NCBI GenBank assembly: GCA_021531775.1
Contig: JAFBIU010000001.1
Coordinates: 213,992-277,991, forward strand
Length of the DNA stretch: 64,000 bases
Direction: 5' to 3'
Source: Parabacteroides distasonis
GTDB lineage: Bacteria > Bacteroidota > Bacteroidia > Bacteroidales > Tannerellaceae
Under the pieces are notes generated by a model, which saw only the letters and a program-made list of their open reading frames with translations, had not been told where the DNA came from and searched no databases. Below are positions 9,839 through 19,600 of the stretch, one piece after another. The position numbers were made by a program, and so were the translations under genes. Position 1 is the first letter of the stretch. Every line of letters begins with the position of its first letter.

Positions 9839-11152
9839 TCAGATCTTCGGCAGTTCCCACGGAGCCCGATAGGTCTTGCACAGGTATTGATCGGCTTCTG
9901 CATCGTGGAAGCTGCTGCCGTCCCATGAAAGTTTTTTGCCCGTACGGTAAGCAATGTTACCTAACTGCGAGAACTTGGCAATGTGTGCGCCAATCTCTAC
10001 GCTGGCATTGCAATTCCGGTTACGGCTCTTGATGCACTCCAAGTGATTCTTGACATGGAGGTTCAAACCACCTTCGCCATACTGTTTCTTCAGCGGAACA
10101 GCTTCCATGCGAAGTTGTCCATTGACCTTTTCCGGAATGACTTCCCAACCGCCGCGGTCGATGACCAACGTTCCATTTTCACCCACAAATCCTAAACCGT
10201 GGTTGCGTCCATAGGCACCATCATCAATACCGATGGCATGGTCCCACATAACGGTAAAGTCTTTGAATGTATAGACTGTCTGCAACAGGTCGGGTGTTTC
10301 GCAAGCATCGTCCGGATAACCGAACTTGCCACCAGAAGCCATGATGGATTCCGGAGCTGTCACATTCATGCCGAAGAGGGCATAGTCCAGCAGATGGACA
10401 CCCCAGTCGGTCATCAGACCGCCAGCATAGTCCCAGAACCAACGGAATGTAAAGTGGAAACGGTTCCGGTTGAATGGCCGTTTGGGAGCCGGGCCGAGCC
10501 ACATGTCATAATCGACTCCTGCAGGTACGGCTTCATCCGGTTTGACCGGAATGGAGGGACACCAGCCTTGGTAGGAGAATACGCGTACGGTACGGATCTT
10601 ACCTAACTTACCGCTGTGAACAAACTCCATGGCATCTTGCCAGTGGGGGTCACTACGTTGCCATTGGCCTACCTGTACCACCCGGTTGTAGCGTTGAGCG
10701 GCACGTACCATGATGTTACACTCTTCGATGCTGTTACCTAACGGCTTTTCGCAATACACATCTTTGCCAGCTTCACAAGCTCCTACCATTTGCAGACAGT
10801 GCCAATGGTCGGGTGTGCCGACAATGACTACATCAATATCCTTGTTGTCAATGAGTTTGCGCCAGTCCTTATAGAGGTTTTTTACACGTTTGCCTGTGAT
10901 CTTTTCAGTGTCGGCCGCCCGTTTATTGAGTACATTTTCGTCGCAATCAGCCAAGGCCAAGCATTCGACTTCCGGATTACGGAGGAAGGCTTTCAAGTCA
11001 TCAAAACCCATGCCGTTGCAACCGATCAGTCCGACACTAATCTTATCATTTGCGGAAACTTCAAATTGGTTTGCCCGAATGAAGAAAGGGCTGAATGTCA
11101 GACCTGCACCTACTAGGGCACTCTGACGTAGAAAATCTCTTCGAGATGTCAT
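9839..11152 (-). CDS. Gfo/Idh/MocA-family oxidoreductase with Tat signal
   Basis: A 437-residue NAD(P)-dependent oxidoreductase. The start at 11152 gives MTSRRDFLRQSALVGAGL, a twin-arginine signal, so the protein is probably exported folded. A Rossmann domain follows (VGLIGCNGMG near residue 45), then EKPLGNS near 133, the usual catalytic-region motif, and a C-terminal alpha/beta domain. Many Bacteroidetes exported Gfo/Idh proteins act on sugars or glycosides, but the substrate is unknown. The open frame reaches 11341 through the tRNA-Cys gene, which cannot be coding. It ends at the shared terminator. Confidence 0.88.
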   Translation of the reverse strand: MTSRRDFLRQSALVGAGLTFSPFFIRANQFEVSANDKISVGLIGCNGMGFDDLKAFLRNPEVECLALADCDENVLNKRAADTEKITGKRVKNLYKDWRKLIDNKDIDVVIVGTPDHWHCLQMVGACEAGKDVYCEKPLGNSIEECNIMVRAAQRYNRVVQVGQWQRSDPHWQDAMEFVHSGKLGKIRTVRVFSYQGWCPSIPVKPDEAVPAGVDYDMWLGPAPKRPFNRNRFHFTFRWFWDYAGGLMTDWGVHLLDYALFGMNVTAPESIMASGGKFGYPDDACETPDLLQTVYTFKDFTVMWDHAIGIDDGAYGRNHGLGFVGENGTLVIDRGGWEVIPEKVNGQLRMEAVPLKKQYGEGGLNLHVKNHLECIKSRNRNCNASVEIGAHIAKFSQLGNIAYRTGKKLSWDGSSFHDAEADQYLCKTYRAPWELPKI

Positions 11153-11231
11153 GGTATGATTATGTTTTAAGTGATTTATTTGTTGCAAATATAACAGGGT
11201 TTCGGTAAAGAAGCAAACCTTTGTAGCAGAA

Positions 11232-11267
11232 AATAAAAAAGGATTGAAAATTTCTTTCCAATCCTTT
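11232..11267 (-). terminator. Terminator downstream of tRNA-Cys
   Basis: On the minus strand AAAGGATTG (11267-11259) pairs with CAATCCTTT (11246-11238), followed by a T-rich tail. It lies 9 bp past the tRNA 3' end and upstream of the oxidoreductase gene. Confidence 0.8.
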
Positions 11268-11275
11268 TGTTGAAG

Positions 11276-11347
11276 AGGTTCCTGGCGGATTCGAACCGCC
11301 GTAAACGGTTTTGCAGACCGCTGACTAAGCCACTCATCCAAGGAACC
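11276..11347 (-). tRNA. tRNA-Cys (anticodon GCA)
   Basis: Read on the minus strand the acceptor GGTTCCT (11347-11341) pairs with AGGAACC (11283-11277). The anticodon loop is CTGCAAA, giving anticodon GCA, and the T arm has GTTCGAAT. The discriminator base is U, as expected for tRNA-Cys. CCA is not encoded; the bases after the discriminator are CTT. Its own terminator follows. Confidence 0.95.
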
Positions 11348-11431
11348 AATCGTTTGTCAATCGTTTCAATTGCGCTGCAAAGTAACGGATAATATTTGGA
11401 CTGTGCAAATATTTTTGCAAGAAATTTTCCA

Positions 11432-11439
11432 TTATCTTT
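11432..11439 (+). promoter_or_regulatory. Candidate -7 element for rfbC-rfbB
   Basis: TATCTTTG lies 27 bp before the rfbC ATG and fits TAnnTTTG. A TTG occurs upstream, but at about 15 bp spacing, shorter than usual. Confidence 0.45.
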
Positions 11440-11466
11440 GTACCTGTAATTTTAAAGCAGGAGAAT

Positions 11467-12018
11467 ATGACTTACAAGAAAACGGATTTGCCGGGAGTTT
11501 GGATTGTGGAACCCAGTGTGTTTCAGGATTCAAGAGGCTATTTTATGGAGGCTTTCAAACAGGCTGAATTTGATGATGTAGTGGGCAAGATCCGATTTGT
11601 ACAGGATAATGAGTCTAAATCGACTCGAGGAGTATTGCGAGGTTTGCACTATCAGTTGGCTCCCTATTCGCAAGCCAAGTTGGTACGTGTCATTCGGGGA
11701 TGTGTCTTGGATGTGGCCGTTGATTTGCGTGCTGCTTCGCCTACTTTTGGCCGTTACATAGCTGTTGAACTTTCCGAAGAGAACAAACGCCAGCTTTTCA
11801 TTCCACAGGGTTTTGCCCATGGATTCCAAGTGTTGAGTGAAGAGGCGATATTTACATATAAGGTAGATAATCCCTACATGCCGGCTTACGAACGGGGAAT
11901 CCGCTTTGATGACCCGACAATTGGGGTCGCTTGGCGTGAGTTGGAGGGAGTGACGCCGTTGCTCTCTGCCAAGGATCAAGCCTCACCTTTTTTGCAAGAG
12001 GCTGAATATAACTTTTAA
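11467..12018 (+). CDS. rfbC: dTDP-4-dehydrorhamnose 3,5-epimerase
   Basis: Cytoplasmic cupin-fold epimerase of dTDP-L-rhamnose synthesis. The 183-residue protein shows FVQDNESKS (substrate loop), GVLRGLHYQ with the catalytic histidine near residue 65, RVIRGCVLDVAVDLR, and FIPQGFAHGF. Length is normal. It is followed 21 bp later by rfbB. The other two rhamnose genes (rfbA, rfbD) are not in this window. Confidence 0.96.
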   Translation: MTYKKTDLPGVWIVEPSVFQDSRGYFMEAFKQAEFDDVVGKIRFVQDNESKSTRGVLRGLHYQLAPYSQAKLVRVIRGCVLDVAVDLRAASPTFGRYIAVELSEENKRQLFIPQGFAHGFQVLSEEAIFTYKVDNPYMPAYERGIRFDDPTIGVAWRELEGVTPLLSAKDQASPFLQEAEYNF

Positions 12019-12039
12019 ATCATTTAATACCGATCAATC

Positions 12040-13179
12040 ATGAAACGATATTTAGTGACCGGAGCTGCCGGTTTCATTGGAGCGAACTTTATCAAGTATA
12101 TGTTGGCAACACATACCGACATTCAGTTGGTCGTGCTGGATTTACTGACGTATGCGGGCAATTTGGGTACCATCGCTGAGGATGTGGATGGCGAACGTTG
12201 TCTCTTTGTCAAGGGAGATATTTGTGACCGGACGTTGGTGAACCACCTGTTCGATACATACGCCTTCGACTATGTAGTTAATTTTGCTGCGGAAAGCCAT
12301 GTGGACCGGAGTATTGAGAATCCCCAGCTTTTCTTGATGACCAATATCTTGGGTACACAGAATCTGCTGGATGCGGCTCGTCGGGCTTGGGTAGTCGGGA
12401 AGAATGAACAGGGGTATCCGCTTTGGCGGGCAGGTGTCCGTTTCCATCAGGTATCAACCGATGAGGTGTATGGTAGTTTAGGAGCGACTGGCTATTTTAC
12501 CGAAGAGACCCCGCTGGATCCACGTAGCCCCTACAGTGCTTCCAAGACGAGTGCAGACCTGTTTGTGAAGGCCTATTACGAAACCTATAAGATGCCGGTC
12601 AGCATTACGCGCTGTTCGAACAATTATGGTCCCTATCATTTCCCGGAGAAGCTGATCCCGCTTATCATTAAGAATATTCTGGAGGGAAAGCCTTTGCCGG
12701 TCTATGGAGATGGTTCGAATGTGCGCGATTGGCTCTATGTGGAGGATCATTGCAAAGCGATCGACCTGGTGCTTCATCAGGGACGTGCCGGAGAGGTCTA
12801 TAATGTAGGCGGACACAACGAGAAGCAGAATATTGAGATTGTCAAATTGACAATCCGTACCATCCGTCAGTTGATGACCGAACACCCAACTTATCGTCAA
12901 GTGTTGAAAAAAAGGGAGATAGGGGCAGATGGTCAACTCTCCATCGACTGGATCAATGATGATTTGATTACATTCGTGAAGGACCGGTTGGGACATGACC
13001 AGCGTTATGCCATTGATCCGACCAAGATTTCCCGCGAGCTGGGCTGGACACCCGAAACCTCTTTTGAGGTGGGTATCGTGAAGACGATCCGTTGGTATCT
13101 GGAGCATCAGGAGTGGGTGGAATCCATTACAGGAGGTGATTATATACGCTATTACGAACAGATGTATGGCAACCGGTGA
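12040..13179 (+). CDS. rfbB: dTDP-glucose 4,6-dehydratase
   Basis: Short-chain dehydrogenase-type enzyme converting dTDP-glucose to dTDP-4-keto-6-deoxyglucose. The 379-residue protein has the NAD motif GAAGFIGANFI at residues 7-17, VNFAAESHVDRS near 88, STDEVYG near 140 and the catalytic YSASK near 168. It is somewhat longer than E. coli RfbB (about 360), as is usual in Bacteroidales. It forms an operon with rfbC. The AsmA-like gene converges 9 bp after its stop with no strong terminator between. Confidence 0.96.
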   Translation: MKRYLVTGAAGFIGANFIKYMLATHTDIQLVVLDLLTYAGNLGTIAEDVDGERCLFVKGDICDRTLVNHLFDTYAFDYVVNFAAESHVDRSIENPQLFLMTNILGTQNLLDAARRAWVVGKNEQGYPLWRAGVRFHQVSTDEVYGSLGATGYFTEETPLDPRSPYSASKTSADLFVKAYYETYKMPVSITRCSNNYGPYHFPEKLIPLIIKNILEGKPLPVYGDGSNVRDWLYVEDHCKAIDLVLHQGRAGEVYNVGGHNEKQNIEIVKLTIRTIRQLMTEHPTYRQVLKKREIGADGQLSIDWINDDLITFVKDRLGHDQRYAIDPTKISRELGWTPETSFEVGIVKTIRWYLEHQEWVESITGGDYIRYYEQMYGNR

Positions 13180-13188
13180 CGCAAAACG

Positions 13189-16100
13189 TCACGGGTTGCT
13201 GACAGCTGTCTTGGCCAATTCTTTCCGGACAGCCTCGCGTAGTTCTTGACGAATGTTCCGACGGGTACTGTCCAGTTCTGCCTGTTTGGCCGGTTTGAGG
13301 AAATCTTTGTATTTACATTTGACAATGCTGTATTTGAAATCATCCAGATTCCCTTTGATATCAATGCCTAACTTGAAGGGCACAGGCGACTTCAACACTG
13401 AAATGTGGTAGTTGAAGGTCATGTCGAGATTGTGTGTCCCCCCAACTGCCACTTTGTAACGATCCATCTCGATGAGGAAGGGAAACACCTCAATCTGGTT
13501 GTCCCGAATAGCCAGATCCACAGCAATGCTATCGATGATGTTACGCTCCTTATTCTTGAACATAAGTGTTTTAGAAATCTCAGTGAACGTTTCTCCGTCC
13601 AATAGGGTCATGTGGTGTCCTGATAGGAAACAGGAGGCCTGGAGTGTTGGGAAGAGCAGTGAAAAAGTCGAGTCGGTCTGACAAGTGGCAGTCAGTTGAC
13701 AATCGACAACCCCTTCAAATGACCGCAGCATCGGCACTAAGGTGTCGATAGCCGGATATAGGTCTATCAATCGTTCGACTTGGATTTGTTGTAGATCCAA
13801 ATCGATGCCCATGGCAGCCTGTTGTGGTGTAGGAGTTGCATAGGCCAACGAGAATTGCCCTTGTCCGATATTTGATTGCATCTGCAATTGATTCAGACGG
13901 GCCCGTTGGTCACGCAAGGTGACCTCACCCGTAACCTCCTTCATGGTCAAATCCTTGAAATGTATCTCATCCGCTTTCATGTCAAAATCCAAATCCAATA
14001 GTGCCGGGATGACCAGCAGTTGATTGCTGCTGTCAGTCAGAGCGGTTAACGAGTCGCTTGTCATGTGTGTCAGTGCCTCTTCATCAAAATTGGCAGGTTG
14101 CTGTTGTTCGGCAAACTGCTGACCGGCATAGAGTGCCTGCATCAATTGGTTACAGTCGATCAGTTGGGAATGGAGTTTGAACTGACCGGTCAGTTTTCCG
14201 CCACGTAGAAAGGCTCTCCTCATTTGTTTGATTTCTCCATTCAAGGTAAGATCACTCTCTCCTAAATGCAATCGGGCGTCTTGGAGGGTTACCCGATTGG
14301 TACTGTAGTTCAATTGTGTCTTTTCCATAAATATCGGTAACGGGAAGAGACGGCTGACAATCCTCAACTGATCAAAAGACATTTTTCCTTTGGCCTCCCA
14401 TTTGCGTAAGAATTGCGTAGCCGAGTTGGTCGAGTCACTGGGTTGCTTCCGGAGACTGTCTTGCCGTTGCAGATATCTATGTAAACGAAGACTGTCTCGT
14501 TGTGACTTGAACCGGTTAACTATCACCTCTTTGTAGGGTATTGCCTCCATGGTAAACTGGTTACCCGATGTGATGATACCCGTATGTTGTGCCAACAGAA
14601 TATATTTGAGCGTGTCCATGGTGAAGAGCGCGGCTGCTGTCGGTGTCTTCTTGTCAGACGCGGATGACTTGATTCCCCCCTTCAATTCACCTCGGTGAAT
14701 GGCAACCCAGGTCGAATCAGGCAATTTCGTTCGTAAGTGGGCAAATTTCAGCTGAGTAGTCAAGGGGATGAGAGCACTGGTATCGATCACTTGGGCTGTT
14801 CGGGCCGTAAGTGACAAGCGGCTGACGTTGGTCGAGGCAACATCTTTGTAATGAACGTCCAGTGAGTCGAGCTGTAGATTGGCACTGAACACCCCTTTGG
14901 CCTGCATATAGGCATTTTCCTCTTGCGAAGATCCTAATTGCAATTGGCAACCAGCCAGGAGCATGCGGAGGTCAAAGGGTTTGCTGTATAGTTGAAAACT
15001 ATCGACTTGCATTTGTCCGGAGGCTTGGATTTTTCCAAAACGACTGTTTAAAATATCATCCAGTGTGAAATTCAGTTGCAGATGGGTATCCATCTGTCCT
15101 GCCATTTCGAGTGTGTCAGGGTTGAGTAGTTGTTGTCCCAATTGGGTGAAATTGATCTTCCCATCCAAAGAGGCCTGAATGGTAGGGTTACGGAAGAGGT
15201 CATGTACCTCTCCATTTAGATTCCAGGTGATATTCTTACCGATGACACGAAAACGATCGATGGCAATGGCAGATGAATCGGGACAGGTTCCGTTGTAATG
15301 CAGATCGACATCCATTTCTAATGTATCGATACCCTGCTCTATCCCTTTAACATGATAGGCTCCTTGCTCCACCTGGCAACAAAGCGAGAAGGAGGGAAAT
15401 AGGCTGTCACTGAGTTCACCGATAAGGGTACCCTCCAACCGTATTTTACCCTCGATGGTAGCCTCTTTGCGTTTGTTGAAATAGGCTTCCGGTACATAGG
15501 CCAGCAGTTCATTCAGATTATCGACTTGCATGCCGAAGGCTAAATGGACCTGTTGACGATTCCCAGTGGGTAATCGTTCGATGGATCCTTGTAGGGTAAA
15601 AGGCAATTGGTTGATGCGTAATTCAGTGTCATCCAATTGGATGTATTGGTAATGGTTCGACAGTGAAAGACGACTTTTCACATGTAGGGAGGTATGTTCT
15701 GTCAATGAGTAGTCGGGTGTTTCCACCTGGATCGAAGCTGTGTGGGCCTCCATCTGTAATTGGTTCTCTCCTTGGGTCAAGGAGCCGAAAAGATGCAGAT
15801 CCAGATCTTCGACCTGCATTAGGGTGGCCTGTTGACGGTTGTCATACGTCAGTTGTCCATTCGTGATATGGAATTCTTGAAGATCGATGGGAGGAAGAGG
15901 ATCCTCTTTCGTATGTTGTTTCAAAGAATCCGATTCGCTCTGATAGATCGACCAGTTGGTGGCTCCCGATTCATTGACATATCCATAGAAACGGGCCTGA
16001 TCGATAGCGAAACGTTTGATGGTCACGACTCCTTTAAACAGGTAATCCGTTGGATTGAAAGCGAGAACAACCTGTTGGAAAGCCAAGAGTGAGTCTGATG

Positions 16101-16395
16101 GAATGGCCAGTTCACTTTGGGTAGAGTCTGATGCCAACCGTGAGATCAGATGTCCATGGGTCAATCGGATGCCCAGATAGGGATAGGTCTCGAAGTAGGT
16201 CAGTTCTACCTTCTCGCAATCCAAATGAGCCTGAATGAATTCATTTGTCTTGTTAACCACCAACGGTGTCAGTTTCTCCGGGGGCAGTACAAACCATCGT
16301 AATATTCCATAGCCTATAGTGGGGAGGACAAATAACAAACTGATCAAGGCAATCGCCCCGGTCAGGATCCATTTCTTCTGTAGATTGATTCTCAT
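13189..16395 (-). CDS. AsmA-family protein, large envelope protein
   Basis: A 1068-residue protein with one N-terminal transmembrane segment (about residues 10-32, GAIALISLLFVLPTIGYGI) followed by a long periplasmic region rich in beta strands and a C-terminal AsmA_2-like domain. AsmA-like proteins are linked to outer-membrane lipid transport and assembly (TamB/YhdP/AsmA group). This assignment rests on topology and repeat-like beta patterns such as LHLGESDLTLNGEI. It is convergent with rfbB and divergent from the SNF2 gene. The start is well placed because the membrane anchor begins within ten residues. Confidence 0.75.
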   Translation of the reverse strand: MRINLQKKWILTGAIALISLLFVLPTIGYGILRWFVLPPEKLTPLVVNKTNEFIQAHLDCEKVELTYFETYPYLGIRLTHGHLISRLASDSTQSELAIPSDSLLAFQQVVLAFNPTDYLFKGVVTIKRFAIDQARFYGYVNESGATNWSIYQSESDSLKQHTKEDPLPPIDLQEFHITNGQLTYDNRQQATLMQVEDLDLHLFGSLTQGENQLQMEAHTASIQVETPDYSLTEHTSLHVKSRLSLSNHYQYIQLDDTELRINQLPFTLQGSIERLPTGNRQQVHLAFGMQVDNLNELLAYVPEAYFNKRKEATIEGKIRLEGTLIGELSDSLFPSFSLCCQVEQGAYHVKGIEQGIDTLEMDVDLHYNGTCPDSSAIAIDRFRVIGKNITWNLNGEVHDLFRNPTIQASLDGKINFTQLGQQLLNPDTLEMAGQMDTHLQLNFTLDDILNSRFGKIQASGQMQVDSFQLYSKPFDLRMLLAGCQLQLGSSQEENAYMQAKGVFSANLQLDSLDVHYKDVASTNVSRLSLTARTAQVIDTSALIPLTTQLKFAHLRTKLPDSTWVAIHRGELKGGIKSSASDKKTPTAAALFTMDTLKYILLAQHTGIITSGNQFTMEAIPYKEVIVNRFKSQRDSLRLHRYLQRQDSLRKQPSDSTNSATQFLRKWEAKGKMSFDQLRIVSRLFPLPIFMEKTQLNYSTNRVTLQDARLHLGESDLTLNGEIKQMRRAFLRGGKLTGQFKLHSQLIDCNQLMQALYAGQQFAEQQQPANFDEEALTHMTSDSLTALTDSSNQLLVIPALLDLDFDMKADEIHFKDLTMKEVTGEVTLRDQRARLNQLQMQSNIGQGQFSLAYATPTPQQAAMGIDLDLQQIQVERLIDLYPAIDTLVPMLRSFEGVVDCQLTATCQTDSTFSLLFPTLQASCFLSGHHMTLLDGETFTEISKTLMFKNKERNIIDSIAVDLAIRDNQIEVFPFLIEMDRYKVAVGGTHNLDMTFNYHISVLKSPVPFKLGIDIKGNLDDFKYSIVKCKYKDFLKPAKQAELDSTRRNIRQELREAVRKELAKTAVSNP

Positions 16396-16583
16396 AGCTG
16401 TACATTCATTTTAATCCAACGGAACAGACCGTCCAAATTGTCATCTCCCGAATGGTCACGGTTCCCACAAAGCAACCTGATGGTCCAATACCTTACTTCT
16501 TGTTTCATGATGTTTTTCTGTTATGTGGCACCAAAGATACATGATTATTGGAGAGTGGGTCAATATGAAAACGTTAAAATTAC

Positions 16584-16591
16584 TACCTTTG
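16584..16591 (+). promoter_or_regulatory. Candidate -7 element for the SNF2 gene
   Basis: TACCTTTG fits TAnnTTTG and lies 40 bp before the ATG at 16632. The -33 element is not obvious. Confidence 0.45.
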
Positions 16592-16631
16592 CAGCCATTA
16601 TTGACACTCCTATATTTTAGATAGCAAGATT

Positions 16632-19600
16632 ATGGCAAAGAAGCAAACGGAATTAGATTTTCAATATGATTATAAAACCGATCCGGTGCTTACCTGTTTG
16701 GTTTGTGCGGCAAGACCCTTTTCAAAGTCAGATATTCTCGCATTTGCCAAAAACTACCAAGTAAGCATGACAACAGCCAAGCCTTTTTTGTCAGCTTATC
16801 TATCCAAACAGATTATCATGCATGAACCATTCACCCTGGGCGGTGAGACCTATTGCATTGATTATTCCCATTGGTTGGAGATTGTTCGGGGACTTACACG
16901 GAAACAGTTGGATGCTTGCATTGCCATCATTCAGAAAAAGTATTCTTTTTGGTATGATGACTCGCATCGATTGACGGAAGCGGTATGGTGTTATCTGCAT
17001 GAACTGCCTTTCGAACGCTTTCTGGATGAAAACCTGTTTATTAGTTATGGAGACGTACGTATCCCTTATCAGATACATTTGATCCATTCTTTCCTGTTCA
17101 AAGAGGAAATGTGGCCTTTCTTGATTAAATTTCCTGCCAGTGTCCTTCAGAGGATACTTTGTTATTATGTCAATTTTTTGGATCAGTTGTTTTTTTCAGA
17201 AGATCATCTACGTGCGATCAAAGTTGTTTTTTCAGATAATCCCTCTTTTCCGAAAGCGGATCGGGAATATGCACGTTCGCTGATCATCACCTACTCACTT
17301 TTTGTGAAACAGGGTCGGTTGAAAGATGCCTTGCAGGAGGCACAAGCGAATAAACTCACAGACTTGGCAGACATTCTGTCGGCCATTACGAGTCTGCAAG
17401 CAGGTAAATATGATGAGTCTGCCAAACTGTTTATTCGTTTGCTGAATGCCCGAAAGCAACGCCTGTTTTCATTGACTATCTTTAATTTTTATTTCGGCCT
17501 TTCCTTGCTCTATGCCACTACTGCCAGTGCGAAGAAAAAAGTAGCTACTTCCTATAAATATTTAGTAGAAGGTAGTATGCCGGATGTTCCTCTTGCTATT
17601 TGTCTCTCGGTCGCTTTTGGAAAAAAGAATACCATTCTTTTGAGTCATATTGATTACTCCTATCAGCTGATCATGACTCGTGCGTTGATCTGTCTGTTGG
17701 GTAAGCATTTTAGATGGAAAGACGATCATGATTACAGTCAAGAGTTGGATATCATTGACCGTTATGACATACGTTTGTTGAAACTGGAATTGGCTGCTGT
17801 GGAAGAGCGGTTTCAGTCACAAAAGGAGGCGTTGATGAAGGTAACCGGCCTGCACATGAGTTTGTTGCCCTACGTGGAGCTGCCTGAATGGGAACTCAAA
17901 TTGAGCCAACTGATTCAGATCAATGCTCCGAAACAGACCAAAAAGGGAGTTGGACCCCAAAAGAGTACGGGACGGATTATCTACGAGGTGGATTGTGACA
18001 ACTGGCATGTTCGCCCCATTTTGCAGAAGAGCAAAGATGGAATTACGTGGACAGCAGGCCGCTCTGTCTCATTGGAATCGTTTGCCAAGAAAAAGACCGA
18101 CTTCATGCAACCGGAGGATCTGTTGGTCGCCAGTGCCGTGACTTGCTATTCCAATGGTTGGTATAACAGTGACTACTCATTGGAGGGAGTAGATGCGCTG
18201 GTGGCATTGGTCGGTAATCCACGGGTGTTCAAGGCCAATACGATGTTGCCTTTGGAAGTAGTGGAGGAGAAGCCTCAGTTGACAGTGACCTTGTCGAAGA
18301 ACTATTATAAGATCTCGTCCGATCTGCAATTGGATCAATTGGAGGGACGTTTTGCGATCATCTTGGAAAACGAACGGAAGGTGAAGGTGATTCGCGTGAC
18401 AGAGAAGATGAAGAGTACCTTGGAGATGCTCATGTCGATACACATTCCAGCAGCAGCCAGAGATCGGTTAACCCAATTGTTGGAAATCATCAGTGCTGAT
18501 TTTGTGGTGTTGAGTGATTTGCTGAAGAACAGTGAGAAGGTGGCCATGAAACAGACTCATTCGGAGATCGTCGTTCAGTTGCAGCCAACGGGGACGGATA
18601 TCCATTGTTATATGGCAGTCAAGCCCTTTGGCAAGGAGCCACCCCTGTGTAAACCGGGTAAAGGAATGGAGGTGATCACGACGACCATTCAGCAGGAACA
18701 GGTACAGACGAAGCGTAATTTGAAAAAGGAAAAGGAAAACTATGAGGCTGTATTGGCTTTGATGGTGAATTACGAAGATAGCAGTACGGACGAGAATGTA
18801 TGGATCCTACAGCCCGCTGATTGTTTGGATCTATTGGATCGCTTGCGGGAGATGCCGAAACAGTGTGTTGTGGAGTGGCCGGAGGGAGAACGTTTCCGGG
18901 TGAGCCTGCCTCCCCTGAAGTCCTCTTCTTTCCGTCTCTCCGTTCGCAGCATCTCCAACTGGTTTGAGGTGTCGGGTGAGGTAACCCTCAGCGATAAGGT
19001 TCGCATGAAGTTGGCCGACTTGCTGGAACGAGTGAATCAGTCGAAAGGTAATTTTGTCCAATTGAACGATCAAGAGTATGTGCGGATCAGCAGCGATTTG
19101 CGGAAACAACTGGAGTTGCTGAATCGGATTGCCTCCCGAAACCGGGGCAAGATGCGTGTATCGACCTTCAATGCGATGCCTTTGGAGGAGATGCAGCAGG
19201 TCGGTATGCAGGTGGAAACGGATGCCGACTTCCAATCTTTGCTGAATCGCATGAAGGAGTCTGAACAGTTGGACATCAAGATCCCGAAACAGATCCAGGC
19301 AGATCTGCGTCCCTACCAGAAAGAGGGTTACCAGTGGATGAGTCGTTTGGCTCATTGGGGAGCCGGTGCTTTGTTGGCCGACGATATGGGTTTGGGCAAG
19401 ACACTCCAGGCTATCACCTTGTTGCTGAGTCGTGCCAAGCAGGGTGCCCAATTGGTTGTGGTGCCTACCTCTTTGATCCTGAACTGGAACGATGAGATAG
19501 CCCGTTTCGCACCGGGACTGCATGTACTGTTGTTGAATCGTCCGGGGGAGAATCGGCAAGAGTTGATCGAACAGGCCAAAGCTTTCGATGTGGTCATCAC

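Noticed and set aside
11153..11341. Longer oxidoreductase starting at 11341
   Set aside because: The extension would read through the tRNA-Cys gene and its terminator; the Tat signal starts at 11152.
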